From contig VZSR01003807.1 in the NCBI GenBank assembly GCA_013398615.1, positions 1,216,944 to 1,280,943 on the forward strand: 64,000 nucleotides of DNA, given 5' to 3'. This stretch comes from Brachypodius melanocephalos (Eukaryota; Chordata; Aves; Passeriformes; Pycnonotidae). Below, one piece after another: positions 26,501 to 41,500 of the stretch. The notes below the pieces were generated by a model. It saw only the letters and a list, made by a program, of their open reading frames with translations. It searched no databases and was not told the origin of the DNA. Within the stretch, counting starts at the first letter, position 1. Each line of letters starts with the position of its first letter. The position numbers and the translations under genes were made by a program.

Positions 26501-29500
26501 AAAAATCTCCCTTTTCTTATAGAAAACTATGAAGAACAGCCAGGGTTACAGCCACATATTAAGTGAGATTTTTTTATTTTTTAAAGCCTATTTGAAATGG
26601 GAGGGTCTGCCACTGAATTCAGTAAAACTGAATTCATTTGAGATATTGGGTGTAACTGCAACATACTTTGTATGTTCACTGGGCTGGGAGGAGGAATGAG
26701 CGTTATTTATCCTATGTTTTAAGTGTTTCTCACACAAATTGTATTGATTTGTAAAACACAGATTTGTTTGCCAAATGCTTTCAAGACTTTCTTAGCCAAG
26801 CTATGTCTGATGCATGTTTTTCTCCTCTGTAAGAGATGTGTTATTTCAGAATTTTGAAAGCTATAAGCCTGATGTGCAAGAACTCATATGTGTAGCTGAT
26901 CATCTGGGTTCCATGATGCAGTATGAGACACCAGGATTTCTTCCAAATAAAAGGATACATAGAGGTATACTGAAAATGCTCTGTAAATTTGAGGGGGGCT
27001 AGGGGGGGTAAGTCAGTGTGGTGATAGAGTGCTGTATCTTTTCTATCTGCAAATTAGTTTTATGCTCTGTTTCTTTCAAATCAGATGGAAAGTTTAAAAT
27101 AATAATGTCAGCATTTTCTGAACCTAGCTGGGCACTGGAAATCAGGATCTCCCAGACTTTTTGATGTTGTCCATTCTTTTCCTGTAAATACATTGCTTTC
27201 CTGCTTCAGCTTTCCTGTCTGTGCAAAACTTGAGTATTTGGCTCTGACTGGTTTTCTGTTTCTGTTGTTGGTACCTCTGTCCTCCTGCCTCACTTCAGCA
27301 ATGGGATTGGCCACTCTAGAAGTGATGCAAGCTGTGCAGCGGACTTGGGCAAACTCCAAAGTTCGGATGAATGGGAAAACCAGACTGATGCAGTGGAGAG
27401 ATATGTTTGATATTGCTGTGAAGTGGCGAAGGTAATGGTCACAGAGGACGGACAGCAAGCCTTGATTGGTTGTCATAGTGATGAGTGCTCCAGCTAACCA
27501 AAGAGCTGCAGTCATAGACAAGAAAATGAACAACTTGCTGCCATTCTGTAACTAGAAAGGTTCTGATAAAAGAAAAGGATGGTGTAGGTACAAGGAGTGC
27601 ACTTCTGAAAATGCTTCACTTTTCTTCTTCTATAAAGGAGGGAAAAAATCAGAATAGCATTTTCCAGTTGAAGCAAAGCTGTGAGAGGCCATAGGATCCT
27701 CTGCAGCTGAGGCAAATATAAACTAAGTTTCAACTCCAGAAACATCAAATGTTTGAGTTGTATGGTTTTTATAAGAAAAAACCCTGTTTCAGGAAAAGTT
27801 CTTTTCCGTAACCTCTGAATTCTAGTTTTTGCCTAAAATTGTTCTGTTGGTGAATAAAGCTCTATTAGAAATATTACATGGATTGAAATGTGTGCCAATG
27901 TTGATATCCTTTGTCTTTGTAGGATAGCTGACCCTGACCAGCCTGTGCTTTGGTTGGACCAAATGCCTGCCCGGAGCCTTAGCAGAGGTTTCAATAATCA
28001 CATTAACTTAATCAGGTATGAGAGTTTTACCAAACAGCATTCCCACACACACTAAAGGATTGTACCAGAAATTACCAGCTCTTTGTGAAACAGCACTTTG
28101 CAGCATTGAATGTATATGTGCTTATTGTTTTACTTTAATATTTATTTTAGGTTTTCTGATGGGAACATTTGGGATTTGTCCACAATTTTCCCTTACGACA
28201 TCTCCTCTTTTTCCTGAATTTCAGTTGTACAACTAAGTTATAGCAGTATCTAACAAGGATCCAGAATATGTGTATTTTCACGTGCTGTTTTTGTTTCCCA
28301 AATAACCTTAAATGTAAAAATTTTTATTAAGTTCATCATAGTTGTAATTTTTGCAAGTGCTGCCTCTCAAAGGCAGTGGCATCAGTATTGAAACAATGCT
28401 GTTCTATTAGCTTTAATACCAATTTACAGTGAAGAGGAAAAACAGTTCTCATAGTTGTTTTAAAGGCAGACCACAGTAAAGCAAAAATGACAAACTAAGT
28501 AACCTGTGAGAGGTAACAGTTGCATATGCAAATAAAGGTAAATTTTAAAAGATTCAACCACTGTTGTACGTTCCATCTTCTCCCATGCTGCAAAACTGTG
28601 TAGTCACGACAGTGCTACAAGTGGTACAAGTGTGATAGACTCGATGTGGCAACATCACTGTCAATCACAGGAGCAGAGTGTGTTTGTGTAAGTAAATATG
28701 TAGCCAGGTTTCATCTTACTCCACCCCCTCATGGGAAACACTGAATCTTTGATCTGTCATTCTGCTTTTATGTATGTCTATCTCTTTATTCTTTGAGAAG
28801 CTGTACTGAAAAAGGAGAATAAGGGAAACAAAGCCTTCTCAAGAATTATTTCAGGCAGAGAAAAGTAGTGATCTTCTGATGCTCATATGCGGAGGCTAAT
28901 GAGGATTTGTCCTCACTCTTCCTTCCAGTCTGTGGTATGGACCCTAGCATCCTCTCTTTTACTTTGTGGAGTGGTTAAAGCAGTATTAAACTGCAGTGCA
29001 GATCATTTACTTTACAAAATGTGCTGCTTTTTGCAGAGTCTTGTCCTCAGGCTTCTCTCTTCACTCAAACCAAGTGTTATTACATTTGGGCTCCAAGCTG
29101 TTTCCATCTTTGCTGTTGCTGCATTTCTCTCTTGTCGTATGTACAATGCAGCAGAAACCACAGTCATCTGTACTTGGAGACAGAGATTCATTCCATACTT
29201 CACCCGTTTCTTTATGGTTTTATTTCTAAATGGGGGAGTAAAAGCCTAGCTTCTAGGTGATCTGTATTGGCAGAAAGGCATTTATGTAACAACACTTAAT
29301 TAACATCCTGAAACTAATACTGAATGTTTAATCTGTGGAAATATGTCCTTGTACAGAATCTCTGTGTCAGGAACTCTTGTTTTGCAGTGGCCAAAGTTCT
29401 TTACTTGTTTTCCTTTCATCAGGCAATGGTGGCCAAACTGCATGTACTGTTACAGCTGTTTTGGTCACTTTATAGAAGTCTGAAATAAGCTTCATGAACA

Positions 29501-32500
29501 TTCAGAATTGTAGGCCCACAGTGAACCTAATTCTAACCTTTTCAGTTTGGCTTAGCTGTGGCTTTTGGGGATCTCATCAGCATTTTGGTTGTGCTTATTT
29601 GATAGCTAAGTAATGGTTCTCTGAAAAATACTGGTTTGCCTTTTTTGAAGATACAATAGACTTGAAGCAGACTAAATACCTTAGGAGTTGCTCATGCTTT
29701 AGTACTGGATGGCGATTGCATTCATTTTGACTCTGAAAACCTGTGCTGGTTTGATCATTTTTCAGCCTTAAGTAATAGCCACACTCTTTGATCAGCCTTC
29801 TCTTGTGATTTGTTTCTGCTTTTGACTCCATCCTGATTATTTCACATGATGTGAGGGATAAAATAAATTAACATATTAAGTGGTAATGGTTATTTTTTTT
29901 AAATTCAGTTTTGAAGCATGTTCCAGTTCACTATGATATTTAAATGACAATTTCTTCTTAAAGAATTATGCAGATTTGTATAATTTTCTTTTTACATTAC
30001 TCCCCTTGTAAAAGGACTGCTGATTGAAGAGACTAATAAGGCACAGAGCTAATACCCTTCTCCTGATAACTGAGATGGCTTTATGGTCTTTTCACTGTCC
30101 TTCAGGAAGATACGCTTAGTTTTATAGTTAGGTTATGGTTTGAAAGTTATTCTCATACACATATGACTAAGGCTGAATTCTTTCTATAATAGCATGGCTA
30201 TCTGGGAGCCAGGTGTTAACAGTAGATTTAGGCTGACAAATAGCAGTTTGCCTGGTTATTTTGTGTATTGTGATAAAAGCTGTTCAGTCAAACAAGAAGT
30301 GTAGTAACAGCAGTTGGGTGTTCTTCTAGCATTTGTAAAAGATCTAGTCATGCTGAGCTCAAGCTGTCTCTGGGTTTTATTTCATCTGAATTGTACACCA
30401 GGAATTTCTGTGGGCAGAAAGACTTGGATTACATGTTTGTTAACACAAACTTTTCCTTACTTGAAATCTTTCCACTGGAAGTCCAGTATCGTTCTGTGAT
30501 TCCTGTCAAATGAGTCTTGTCATGGAGGCACTAGCATTCAGTGTCTGCTGAATTAAATTTTTGTTCTCTTCCAGAATGCCAAAATATTTGGAGTGTGTCA
30601 GAAAGATACCTTTTTTGGTTTTTTTGTGTCAATTTGGGCACCTTTTTTAAAAGAGGTGTAAGAAACAGCCTACAAGTTTTGGTAGACTTTCAGGTCTTAA
30701 TGTTCTCAAGATGCAGGTATGTCAGTTGTCTCTTTGTTGGTCTGTAGACAAGGGTGAATTTGGCTTATCTACTTTGGCTTATCTCCTTGGTTAAAATGAT
30801 CAAAGCTAGTAAGTTTGATTTAAAGTATAGAAAATGTTTTGGAAAGCTTTGGTTGTTTTCATAGACAAAGCAAGGATTTGTGATCAGCTAAACATCAGTG
30901 ATATGCTTAAGGTTCTTATAAAAAAAAAGACACTCTGGAATATTGCAGCTTTTGAATTCTTGGTGGTAGTGTTTACTAAATGAGGAGAAAGAGTGGGAAT
31001 AAACACAAATCACTTTTGACCACCCACGAAACGTCTTTCTTGGTACAACAGCTTCTAGATGGCCTTATGGAATGATAGGCCTGTTGGAATATATCTTCCA
31101 AGACGACACTAAAGGAGAACCCACTTCCTTATACTGACACGCTACTGCCTGTTGTACAGATATTTTTTAAATACAGATGGAAAATGATGGGACGTACAAC
31201 AAGGGCAAATTATGTATATTAGATTTGTCTTCATCCTTCTGCTTTCCCTGCCTCACTTTCCTATGTGCAGATATGTGTATGTGTTCTGATTCTGTTCAGC
31301 TTTTGAGGACTGATTCTGCTGGTTTTCTGAGACTAGGCCTCCTAAGGTGAGAGACTGTCAAGTGAGACATTAGACAAGGATTTGAGCTGCCAAAAATGCC
31401 TTAAAGTGGAAAGAGAAAGTTAGGTGTACACAGCTTCCTGTGATTGACAGTGGTTTTGCTTCCTCAGAGAGCGATAACGCTTGCTTTATAAAATCTTGTT
31501 TTGTAGACTGGGAGAAGAGGAAGGACTCCTACAAATGCAGTAATGGTATGTCATTTCTCCTCTCAGAGTGATTATAATCCTAACAGGTCTCTACCACATT
31601 TTAATATTGATTTTTTTTTTTTAACTTAGTAGTCCAAGGGAAAAAGCATTAGCTTTTTAATGTTTTTGTTTTTCAGTTGCTGCTTGTAGCTGTTGGGATT
31701 AAAAGCAAAATTACTTATATATAGAGAGACATAATGGCATAAAGAAAAATATATATGAACAGTCAGAGCAGATCAACATGTATATTGCCGAATATGTAGA
31801 CTGGATAGTGTTGATTCTCTAGATGTGCAAATTGAAAATTCTTTTCTAGTTGTGTTGTATCTATGAGTCTAGGGAAGATTATATCTTGTACAAATTGATA
31901 ATTATCATATAGATAAGATTTGCTGGCATCAGGCACACTAAAAATGGGGAAATATGCATGGAAAGTAGTTTATCAGAGAACAATTCTAATGATATATGTG
32001 TTTGAGCAAGTTCAGTATGTAATCTGTATTAAATATGGGGGGATTGGCAATTCACCACATAGATAAACCCTACATAGTGCATTCCTTTAATATGCAGAGC
32101 AACTGTGAATAAAATTGTGTCAAATATTAATGAGTAATATTTGTGTCCTGGAGTGTTGAGTTGAAAAACAAGACTTCAAAAAACCCTTTCTTTTCTTTGT
32201 AGGGGACAGGTCATTAACATGCGGTACCTGGAATACTTTGAGAAAATTCTTCATTTTATCAAAGACAGGATTCTTGTTTATCATGGGTAAATTACAACTT
32301 TTTTCCCCCCTGCTTTTTTCACCTGGTAACAGTGGTCTGAAATTTGCATAATATTCATTTCACAAAGTCTGAAAGATTTTTTTTCGTTTAGTAAGTTCTA
32401 CTTTCCTTAGTATATATAAGTGTTTAAATTCCTATTGGAAATGGAAAATAGTATTCATTGCCACATACAGAAACTTAAACTAATAGGAAAAAAGCCCCTG

Positions 32501-35500
32501 TGTATTACAGTGTACCTAGAAACTAATAACTGTTTTGAATTTGTATCTATGGTTCTGTCATGATTGCATCTCTAGTCTTTCTAAGCATGTGATTTATTAA
32601 AGATACTGGGTTTCCTCCTGGTAGAATCAAGTATGGTTACTCTGACTATTGAGACTAATTTATTAAGAAGTGAGGGAAAAAAGAGAAAAGAAGATATGGA
32701 AGGTAATTTTCATTGAAACAAGTGTTTGACAAGTAGTTTTAAATGAGCAGTGAATCTTTACCATCTGTTACATAGATGGGTTGGTAAATGCTATCCTAGA
32801 ACTGACTCTTGAATGAAATAATATGACAAAAGGTAATATGAAAATTGATGTTGGCATCTGTACTGAATACTGTGGCTCAGTATTCTGAAAACATGAAGAA
32901 CTAAAAAACTCTTTTAGCTTTAAACCCTCTAATTTTCCTTTGTCCTGGTAACTTTTCTTAAATACTGACTTCTGTTTTTCAGTCTACTTAAGTATCAAAA
33001 AATGAAAGCACAGAAATTCCTTGTAAAAGTTGAAAATGTTCAAGTTTTAGAAACTTATGATAGTTGTTGAAAATATGTATGTTCTTTAGTAACTGTCCGT
33101 CTGTCCTCCTTTGCTAGTAAGTTTGTTCAGAGTAAGCCCAGTAGCATTTGACCTTAAACCAGACCAATTTGTGGTGTAATTTCTAAAATAATTCTATTCT
33201 TAAAATCTGGTATAGTGTAATTAATAGTTATTAGAGCAGTAATTCTACAGGTTTCTTCATGATCCAGCTGTGCCTGCATCTACTTGCCTTTGAGGCTACA
33301 TAGATGTGTTTATTTTGTGAAGAATATTTCTAATTTTAACTCTTCTACTTTGATCTTTCCTTACCTAGAAGCCCCTGCCCACATATACTCAGGCAAACAC
33401 TGTTTAATGCTTTAGAGTGGTCAATAGCAAGAGTCAGATAGAGTAATCGATTAAAGTAAGATAAATCTGAATACTGAAATTGAGGTTTGAAGCTGAAAAA
33501 AATAAGCTGAGCTGATATAGGATAAAAATGCCTTTTGAAATATAGGAGAGCATGTGGACAAGTATAAAGGAACTAATTTTCAGAAAATAAATAATCAATA
33601 ATTTACTTCACTATGGCTAATGAGGTTAAAGGTTAATTTCCAGAAATGCTACATGTGTTCAACCGTTGTATTTCGTATTTAATTTTTTTTCTAGTGCTAA
33701 TAATCCAAAAGGACTGCTAGAGGTCCGAGAAGCTTTGGAAAAGGTACATAAAGTAGAAGATCTTCTTCCCATAATGAAGGTAAATTACAGAAAAACTTTA
33801 ATATATGGTAAAAATCATAAAATGTGTACTGGGAGATAATCAGTTCCTCAAAATAAAACCATAGTATATAAACTTAAAATGAGTAACTGGAAATAGTAGC
33901 TCAGGTTACTCCAAATCTGCATATGTAGGGTTGGACCTTCCCTTTGATATGTGCAGATGGGTGATGTATATTTGAAATCCTTAGCCTAACAAAATTATGG
34001 GAAACCAAAATGTTAAATGTAATTCTTTGAAGCCAACCTTCTCAGCCAAGAGGGTTTCTGGTCATACCTGCCATAGTGGGCTCACTTTGTGCCTGTACAG
34101 TAGGAAGGAGAAAAATTGATTGATATGCCTAAAGATCAGGAATATGGAAACTCTTTTTACTTTTAGGTTTATTTTAGTGCAGCTCAGTATGTGGTGGGGC
34201 TGGCACAGGAAAGTGGGAGAATAGTTGTCCTTTGTGACTGATAGCTAAAATGAAATCCTGGCTAACATTTTTGAGCTTAGGACAAAAAAGGAGTGGGAAA
34301 CTTGCAGGTTTTCTTTCTGCTGCTTTTAAGAAAGGCTTTGAATATATGACCTGCAAAACTATTTATCTTAGCTTAAGTAGTAAGGCTCGAGCTGGGTTTA
34401 AGTAAGTTGTTCCCCTTTTTCCCCCCATTCCTCCGAATTAATCTAGGGCGAGCAGTGTGGAAGTATTTGGGGTTGCGGAAACAAAGTTACAATTTATGTC
34501 TTTTTAAAGGATTGTCCAGGATTTTAATCAGAGCAGAATAAAATTTCAGAAGAAACAGTTATGCTAAATAGAGACAAATTCTTTACTTTCTTATCTTGTG
34601 TGTCCACATTGGAATTTTGTATCTAAGCAAAGCAGCTAGGTTGCCACAGAGCAGAGATCTGTGAAGCTGCCTTGCTGCTGCTCCTGACAGCCTGCCTGGG
34701 TTTGGATGTGTTCTTGGTACTAGTGCTCCATTGTGCGCTACAGTTATCTTTGCAGGAGCTATGTGGCTTAAGCACTACATTTTTCTAAGGGTTTTTATGA
34801 TATATTGTGAATATATGTTCTTTGAAGACACCCTGATTTCAGATGTCCTTTTGATATTACTGTCTTGTTCTTGGCTTTGAAAGATGAAGCCAGGTGGATA
34901 CGAACTGAACCTAAACAAAAGCTTTTGCTAAAGAGGTAGTAGATATTGGGGTGGATGGACATCTAAGTGTTCCCTACTGGCATACAAATGTGCAAGTAGG
35001 ACCCCATAGAGCATCTAATGTGGTAACTTTCAAATTGTAGGCCAGAAAAAATGCTACTAGTGGAGTTAAAAATACAGGTTACTCCAAGAGAATAATGAAA
35101 ATATATACACATAGTGGACTGTACATTATTATTTCAAAGTAAATGTCTCAGCTGGCAGCAAATATTCTTCCCAGTTTCTAGACCTGTACATTTTGGTCTG
35201 ATTTAAGTCTCCTGCATCCCATTCCAAACTTAGCAAACTGTATCACTAGAGGCTTTTTGTTCCTTTAAAATAAATGCAGATTCTCTTGAAACAAAACACT
35301 CTGGATCACAGGTTTTGGGTTAATACAAATATCTGTCTGAGTAAACACTAGTGCATATTAGTCATTATTAGTGCCTATATAAAATAAATGTCTTTCTAAT
35401 AGTGATATAATGGAGTTATTTGGGTAGCTGGCAAATGCTGTATGTGGAAAGCTGGACTTTTGGCTTTATTTAAATGCAGTTCTGCCTGGTTTAGACTCTC

Positions 35501-38500
35501 TGGCTACAGTGTTTCTCTTAGATAATGTAGCTTTGTAAAATTCTTAAACCTACAGATATTTTACTTCTGGTGGGGATAAACATCAGTTGAAACTGGATCA
35601 CAGTTAAGAAACGGTTGCTTCTGTTGTGTTCTGGAATTCACACTTGGACTAATGCAGCCACTTCTTAGTGTAAACATAAAATGTCTCAAATTCTTGCTTT
35701 TCCATTTATATCATTGCACCAAAAGGTTACCATCAATATGTAACTTGAGGAGGAATCTGTACAACTTGAACTGCTTTGTACAGTTGCTTTTCATAAACAG
35801 CATAAAATACACTATTTAATTATAAAGTTGAATGCCACTGTGCCTCATTCAGTATTTATGGTTTCCATACAGAAGGAAATGAAGGATGAATGAAATGTCA
35901 CTGACAGTAGCTTTGTTCTGTCCCCTAGGATTGTCCACATTCATTTCTACTCCATGTATTTTATGTGCTTCAAAGCAATAGGTAGGCAGTCTCTGTCTCT
36001 GCTACCTCTAATATTACTTTTTTTTTTCTTTTGAAAGCAGTTTAACAGTAAAACCAGAGATGGGTTCACTGTGAACACAAAAGTCCCCAGCCTGAAGGAT
36101 CAAGGGAAAGAATATGATGGATTCACAATTACAATAACAGGAGATAAGTATGTTCACTGTTTTCAGGGGTTAGGGTACGTTAAGTAATGATGAACTATTA
36201 GCAATTGTCTGAAATGCCATTTCTGCTCACATAAAGTGGGTTTTGTTTTTCACTAGTGGCATTTTTGTAAATAACTAAAGTTTATTCATTTGAGGACTTG
36301 ATTCCTGTTGTGTTTTCAACAAAAAGAGAATATGAATAACACTGATGGAACTGAGCTGATTCTCTAACATATAGCAAAAAGTGAAGAGACCTTGTTTTTC
36401 AGCTTAGACTATAAAATGCCTAAAGGGAGAAAATACCAAATACCTCAGTCTTTATACATATCAAAATATATTTCATCTTGTGAGACCTTATCTTTTGTGT
36501 TGACTGAGAAGCCCCGAATGGAAATTTCTGTGATCTAAGAATAGAAGACACTCTCTTCTATTTGAGATTTTGGCCTTTTTTATGTTTGACATGTTTGCAG
36601 ACCTTCTATCTGCAAGTGAAAATTTAAATAGTACCTGAATGTATGAGAATACAATCAGGAGCCTTTGGGTCACTCTCTGGGTGAGATAGTAAATGTGTCA
36701 CTTTTGCATTCTGATTCTTCATCTTTGTGAAAAATGAGCAAGTCTGAAGCTCAGAAGTGCTGTCATACTATTAAATAAAAACTTTTTAAAACTAAAGTTA
36801 AAATTCTATGCATTGTGATTTTTCCCAGAATTTGTGTACTTTCCATGAGTGGCATGGAATCCAAACTTCCCTGCTAAAATGTTAATTTATCTCTTGTTTT
36901 TTTATTTTACATTCTAAATCACAGGCTTATATATGGTGAAAGGGCATTAAATATATGGCCTCACTATTTTGAGGAAAACAGTTTGGTGTCAGTAAATAGC
37001 CTAATTTTGTTCTGGACAAACTTTGTTTGGTATGATTCAGTCTGTTTTGATCCATAGTTTGTAACTGCTTTATACCAAAACAATCCTGTTTTGGTAGTTT
37101 AGAAATGAAGAGAACTACAATCTATGTTTTATGCAAAAATCCTAAGACTGCGAAGATATTTAAAAATTTCGTATTTCTTATTTTTTACCCACAATTTTAG
37201 TGAAACACTAATGCTTGTCAGGTATTCTTCAATGGAAATACTTCATCTGTGATTAGGTGGCAGTCTTTACTTATTCTTTCAAACTTAGAATGTGATGTAG
37301 CATTTTTAATTCAGTGATTTTTTGGGTTTTTTAATTAAATAGGAAGTAATGCATATAATCTCCTGCTTAACGAAAATGATAGGAAAAAGGTGATGTGTAA
37401 TTATAGTAAATTTGTAATTTACCCTGGATATGCATCAAGTTCTGTTCAAAGAATGTCTTACCTCTTTTCTTTTTCATCTGCTTAACAGAGTGGGGAACAT
37501 ACTATTTTCAGTAGAAACTCAGACGACAGAAGAGAGAACACAGCTGTATCATGCAGAAATAGATGCACTATATAAGGATCTAACAGCTAAAGGAAAAATT
37601 CTAATTCTGTCTGCAGAGCTGGGGGTAAGGCTGTTCAAGGAATTATTAATGTTTTTATGCCTTTTATGTTTTTATACTCTCTGTTTAATAGTCCCTGTTG
37701 TAATACTTTTTGACAGAGTTCTTAGGTAATAAAGTTACTTAAACCCAGTTATGACAAGTACCATAAGAAGTTGCTATAATTCTGTTACTTTAAAATTTGC
37801 TGTGCTTTGCCTGCAGTACTAGAGAGTGTCCAGGCAAGGTCTCAATATCACAGTGGGTTCTGAGTGTTGGTTTTGTTTTTGTTTCGTTTTTTTTTTTTAA
37901 TGGGTCTGAGTTCACCTTTGCTATCGTCCCTATAAGTACTGTTTAGGATTTGGCTCATGGTGGTTACATACGAGTAACACAAATTTGTGAGAAGCACTAG
38001 AATTGTGTTTGTGTTGGTTTGATGTGCTAGGACAATCTGATTACATTTGAATTTGTGCTTTTTCATCCTTTAATAGGTGTGTAGATAAACTGTGTTTCAC
38101 ATAAATGTTAAAGATACAACAAAGTAGTTTGCTTAAACATCTGTTAATAAGATTTCAACTTCACAGTTTGACATTTTCACATTTGAAATGGTTCTTAAAA
38201 ACTAATTGTAGTAACATAAGACTTTTCAATGTGTACCTTTATAAGGTATTACCTGGCTATTAAATTATCTTTAATTCATACTTTTTTTTTTTTTCCTCAG
38301 GAAGTGGATGCTGTTTGCAACTTGATCCTGTCACTAGTTTATTACTTCTATAATTTAATGCCACTTTCAAGAGGATCTAGGTTAGTGTCGGTATTCATTG
38401 TGTCTGCTGCCTTGAGTGCCTGCTTTACAGTGTCCATATCTTGCAATATCTTAAATTTTTATTTTAATATTATTTTTAACAGAGCTGTGTGCCCCACACA

Positions 38501-41500
38501 GCCTCTCCTTTTGTACTACTGTGACAATGGAAACTGACTTGCTACTGTTTTAAAAGCTAGTTTGTAATTGCTAATGGTAGCTATTCGTAGCTGCTTGTAT
38601 ATTTAAAATGATAAATAGTCTGTATTTGTAGACATCAGCTCACACATTGAGAAATGTGATTTTTAAATTGTAATGCTTGGTTTTGTAATCCATATTGTCT
38701 TACACCACTGTAATTTCACTTAGGAAGGTTTTCTGAAATGTGTATTTAGGATGAAATATACTTCGGCATAACTTTAATGAAATACACAAAATATTATTTT
38801 AGTAAATTGTTGCAACTGTTAGCGTCACCAAATGAAACTGCAGGATAAAGTTCCATATGTCACAGAACTCTTCAACTGAAATTCCAGTTGAATGCAAACC
38901 TGCTTACATCTTAAGACTATTCTGAATCTCTGTTCCACAAAGCACTTAGGCACTTAACGTCTTTCATCTTACTTAGATACAGTTCAGTATGAAAAAAAAT
39001 AATTAAAAAAAAATTTTTATAGTTAAGATTATAATCAGATTTTGTATTTATCCTATAGAATGTAAAAATTAAGAGAAATCTGTCTGAGATTCACAATTCA
39101 GAAAAAATTAAGTTAAAAATTAAATAACTGAACAGCTTTACAGTGCCTATAGTTCTATTGCAGTAGAGTTCATAAATGCTTTTAGGCTACAGCTGATCTT
39201 CTTGGGAACAGGAGTCTGCTTTGTTTTCAGCCCTAGGGAGTCTTAAGAACTCCAAAGTCTGAAAATAGGTTCTGACTAATGTAGAAACAGTAGTAAAATT
39301 CCATAGGTTCATAACTCATGCTAGTGATGTTGGATAGTTAGAGTGATTTCACTTTTTAAGTGTTTTGTGCTTGTTTTTTTTTTTTTTCTTCTAGAGTAAC
39401 TAGTCCAGTAATATTTACTAGCATTCTATGAAATAATACTATGTTCCCTTTCTTTTGTAGTCTAAAATAGCATTATGGAAAGACTTCTACTTCATTTATT
39501 GCTTTTAATTTTATTCTTTTAGTGTGATAGCTTATTCAGTGATCATGGGAGCACTAATGGCAAGTGGAAAAGAAATATCAGGAAAAATCCCTAAAGGAAA
39601 GGCAAGTATCAAAATATCAAAGTGCATTAGCTCAGTCTTGATGGAGGAAGTAATACTTGTAAATGTGAGAAAAGAGCTGTAAGAATGAACAGAAGTTTCA
39701 TGCTTATTTGCTGGAGAGGGGTCAGCTGCATGCTGTGATATCTTGCAGCCTGAGGAGTGTTGAAAATTCCATGGCTATTTTGACAGCTGGTGAATTTGGA
39801 GATGGTATGTGCAATAATTTCAATTAGTCAAATTGTAGCAGTTTGGTCCCACAGGAATTACAAATCTGTTACTGAAGTGTTTCCAGTGTGCTGAGCTGCT
39901 CTTTTGAGCTTGCTTTGAGAAGAGTTCTCAGAACACCCGAGCAAAATTAGGGACTCTTGTGGTGCACAGCAGAAACTTCCCGTCTGTTCTCTCAGTGTAT
40001 TGTAGAGCTTTTAGGGCTTCGTTAGTAGAAATGGATTTGCAACTTCTTTTGATTTCTCCTTCCCCTCTGTGTTCTGCTGAAGTTAAACTGAGTCCTAGTT
40101 TTTAAGTGACTACATTTGAATATTATACCTCCTTGCTCAATAAAGTATTTGAGTATTATACCAACTTATTTAATAAAGGATTTCCTTTTCTTTGACAGTT
40201 GGGAGTTGTTAGCTGTATTACCATTTCAGCATGAAAAGAGTGAAAACACCTCTGTCTCTTTAATGTATTGTCAAAAGAATCAGTAAAATTCCAGTGAGAA
40301 TCCAAGTTGTTGAAGAAAATACCCTGCATGGATAACTAAAGAAAGGGTGATTTTCTCTTTTGTTCTAGAAAGCCCTGAAAACAATGTACTCCTTTGAGTA
40401 CAATGAACTCTAGTAGCTTTTAAGAGCATACAGCATTTGCTTAGCAGCTAGAAAGCTTCTTTTCTGTACACCATTAAGCTGGTATCTTCCCCATTCTGTG
40501 AGAATTCAAGCTAAGGTAAAACACTTCCATGAGATTTCTTAAGTATTTTTTTAGGACTTGATAGAGAAGTATTTTGCTGACCGATTGTATGCAGGCAAGC
40601 GGAGTTTCAGGATTACTACTAAGCAGGATTTCTGACTTACAGGAACATTGGGGACATCTTTACATTTGAAGGTTTTTTCCTGAAATAGAGTGCCTGAATA
40701 CAAATAAACCAGTTTTTTAGAAAAGCTTTCACAACATGGAAGAAATGGTTGATTGAAACTGGAGTGTGTTTTTTGGCAGAGTTGTTAGAAGGGCTAAGCT
40801 GGACCCAGACTTAAGACAACATGCATTTCCAGGCCGCTCTGAAGTCAAAGGTGCACAGTGGCCAAGAGTCCTGTTGTTGCCTGGCAAGTCATTCAGTAGC
40901 CATGGCCAGTGTAGCTTCCAGTATGGGTTCTGTTGGGGTGTGCAAACCCCACAGAGAATTTTAGTGCCTGACTTGAATGCTGACTTCAAACGGATGGTGA
41001 GGGACAATGTAGTCAGGGCACAGACTGGTTTATAAGTTTACTCTGCCCTCAAAGCCTTTCTTGAAGTTGAGAACTTAAAAATTCTGTAATTTCTTAATAT
41101 CTCTTTTGTTTTCTTGCGTTTTCAGCTGGTTGATTTTGAAGCCATGACAGCACCAGGGTCTGAAGCTTTCAGCAAAATAGCAAAGAGCTGGATGAATCTA
41201 AAAAGGTAAATCTTTTAGTTCAGATGGTGAATGGGGAAATAAAATGTGAAGGACTATATATAAAATTCAAACCTATACTAAGAAATGTTACTTAGAAATT
41301 ACAAGTTCAGTAAAAGATTCAGTGTATTTTTTAACAACGTTTAGGAATTGATGAGACAACACATAGTAGTGCATTTCTAGTCTAACAGAGTAGTTAGTTA
41401 GTAGTCTAGACATTCAGTTACGTGAGTATTATCCTCTGAGGAAATTATTTGGATTACTGTCTTCTTCATTTTATCCAGTGGGTCAAATTTGTCTTTTTAT

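Noticed and set aside
28887..29249. 120-residue frame in TTC13 intron 15
   Set aside because: Overlaps open frames in other frames and on the other strand, no recognised similarity, no coding-like pattern.
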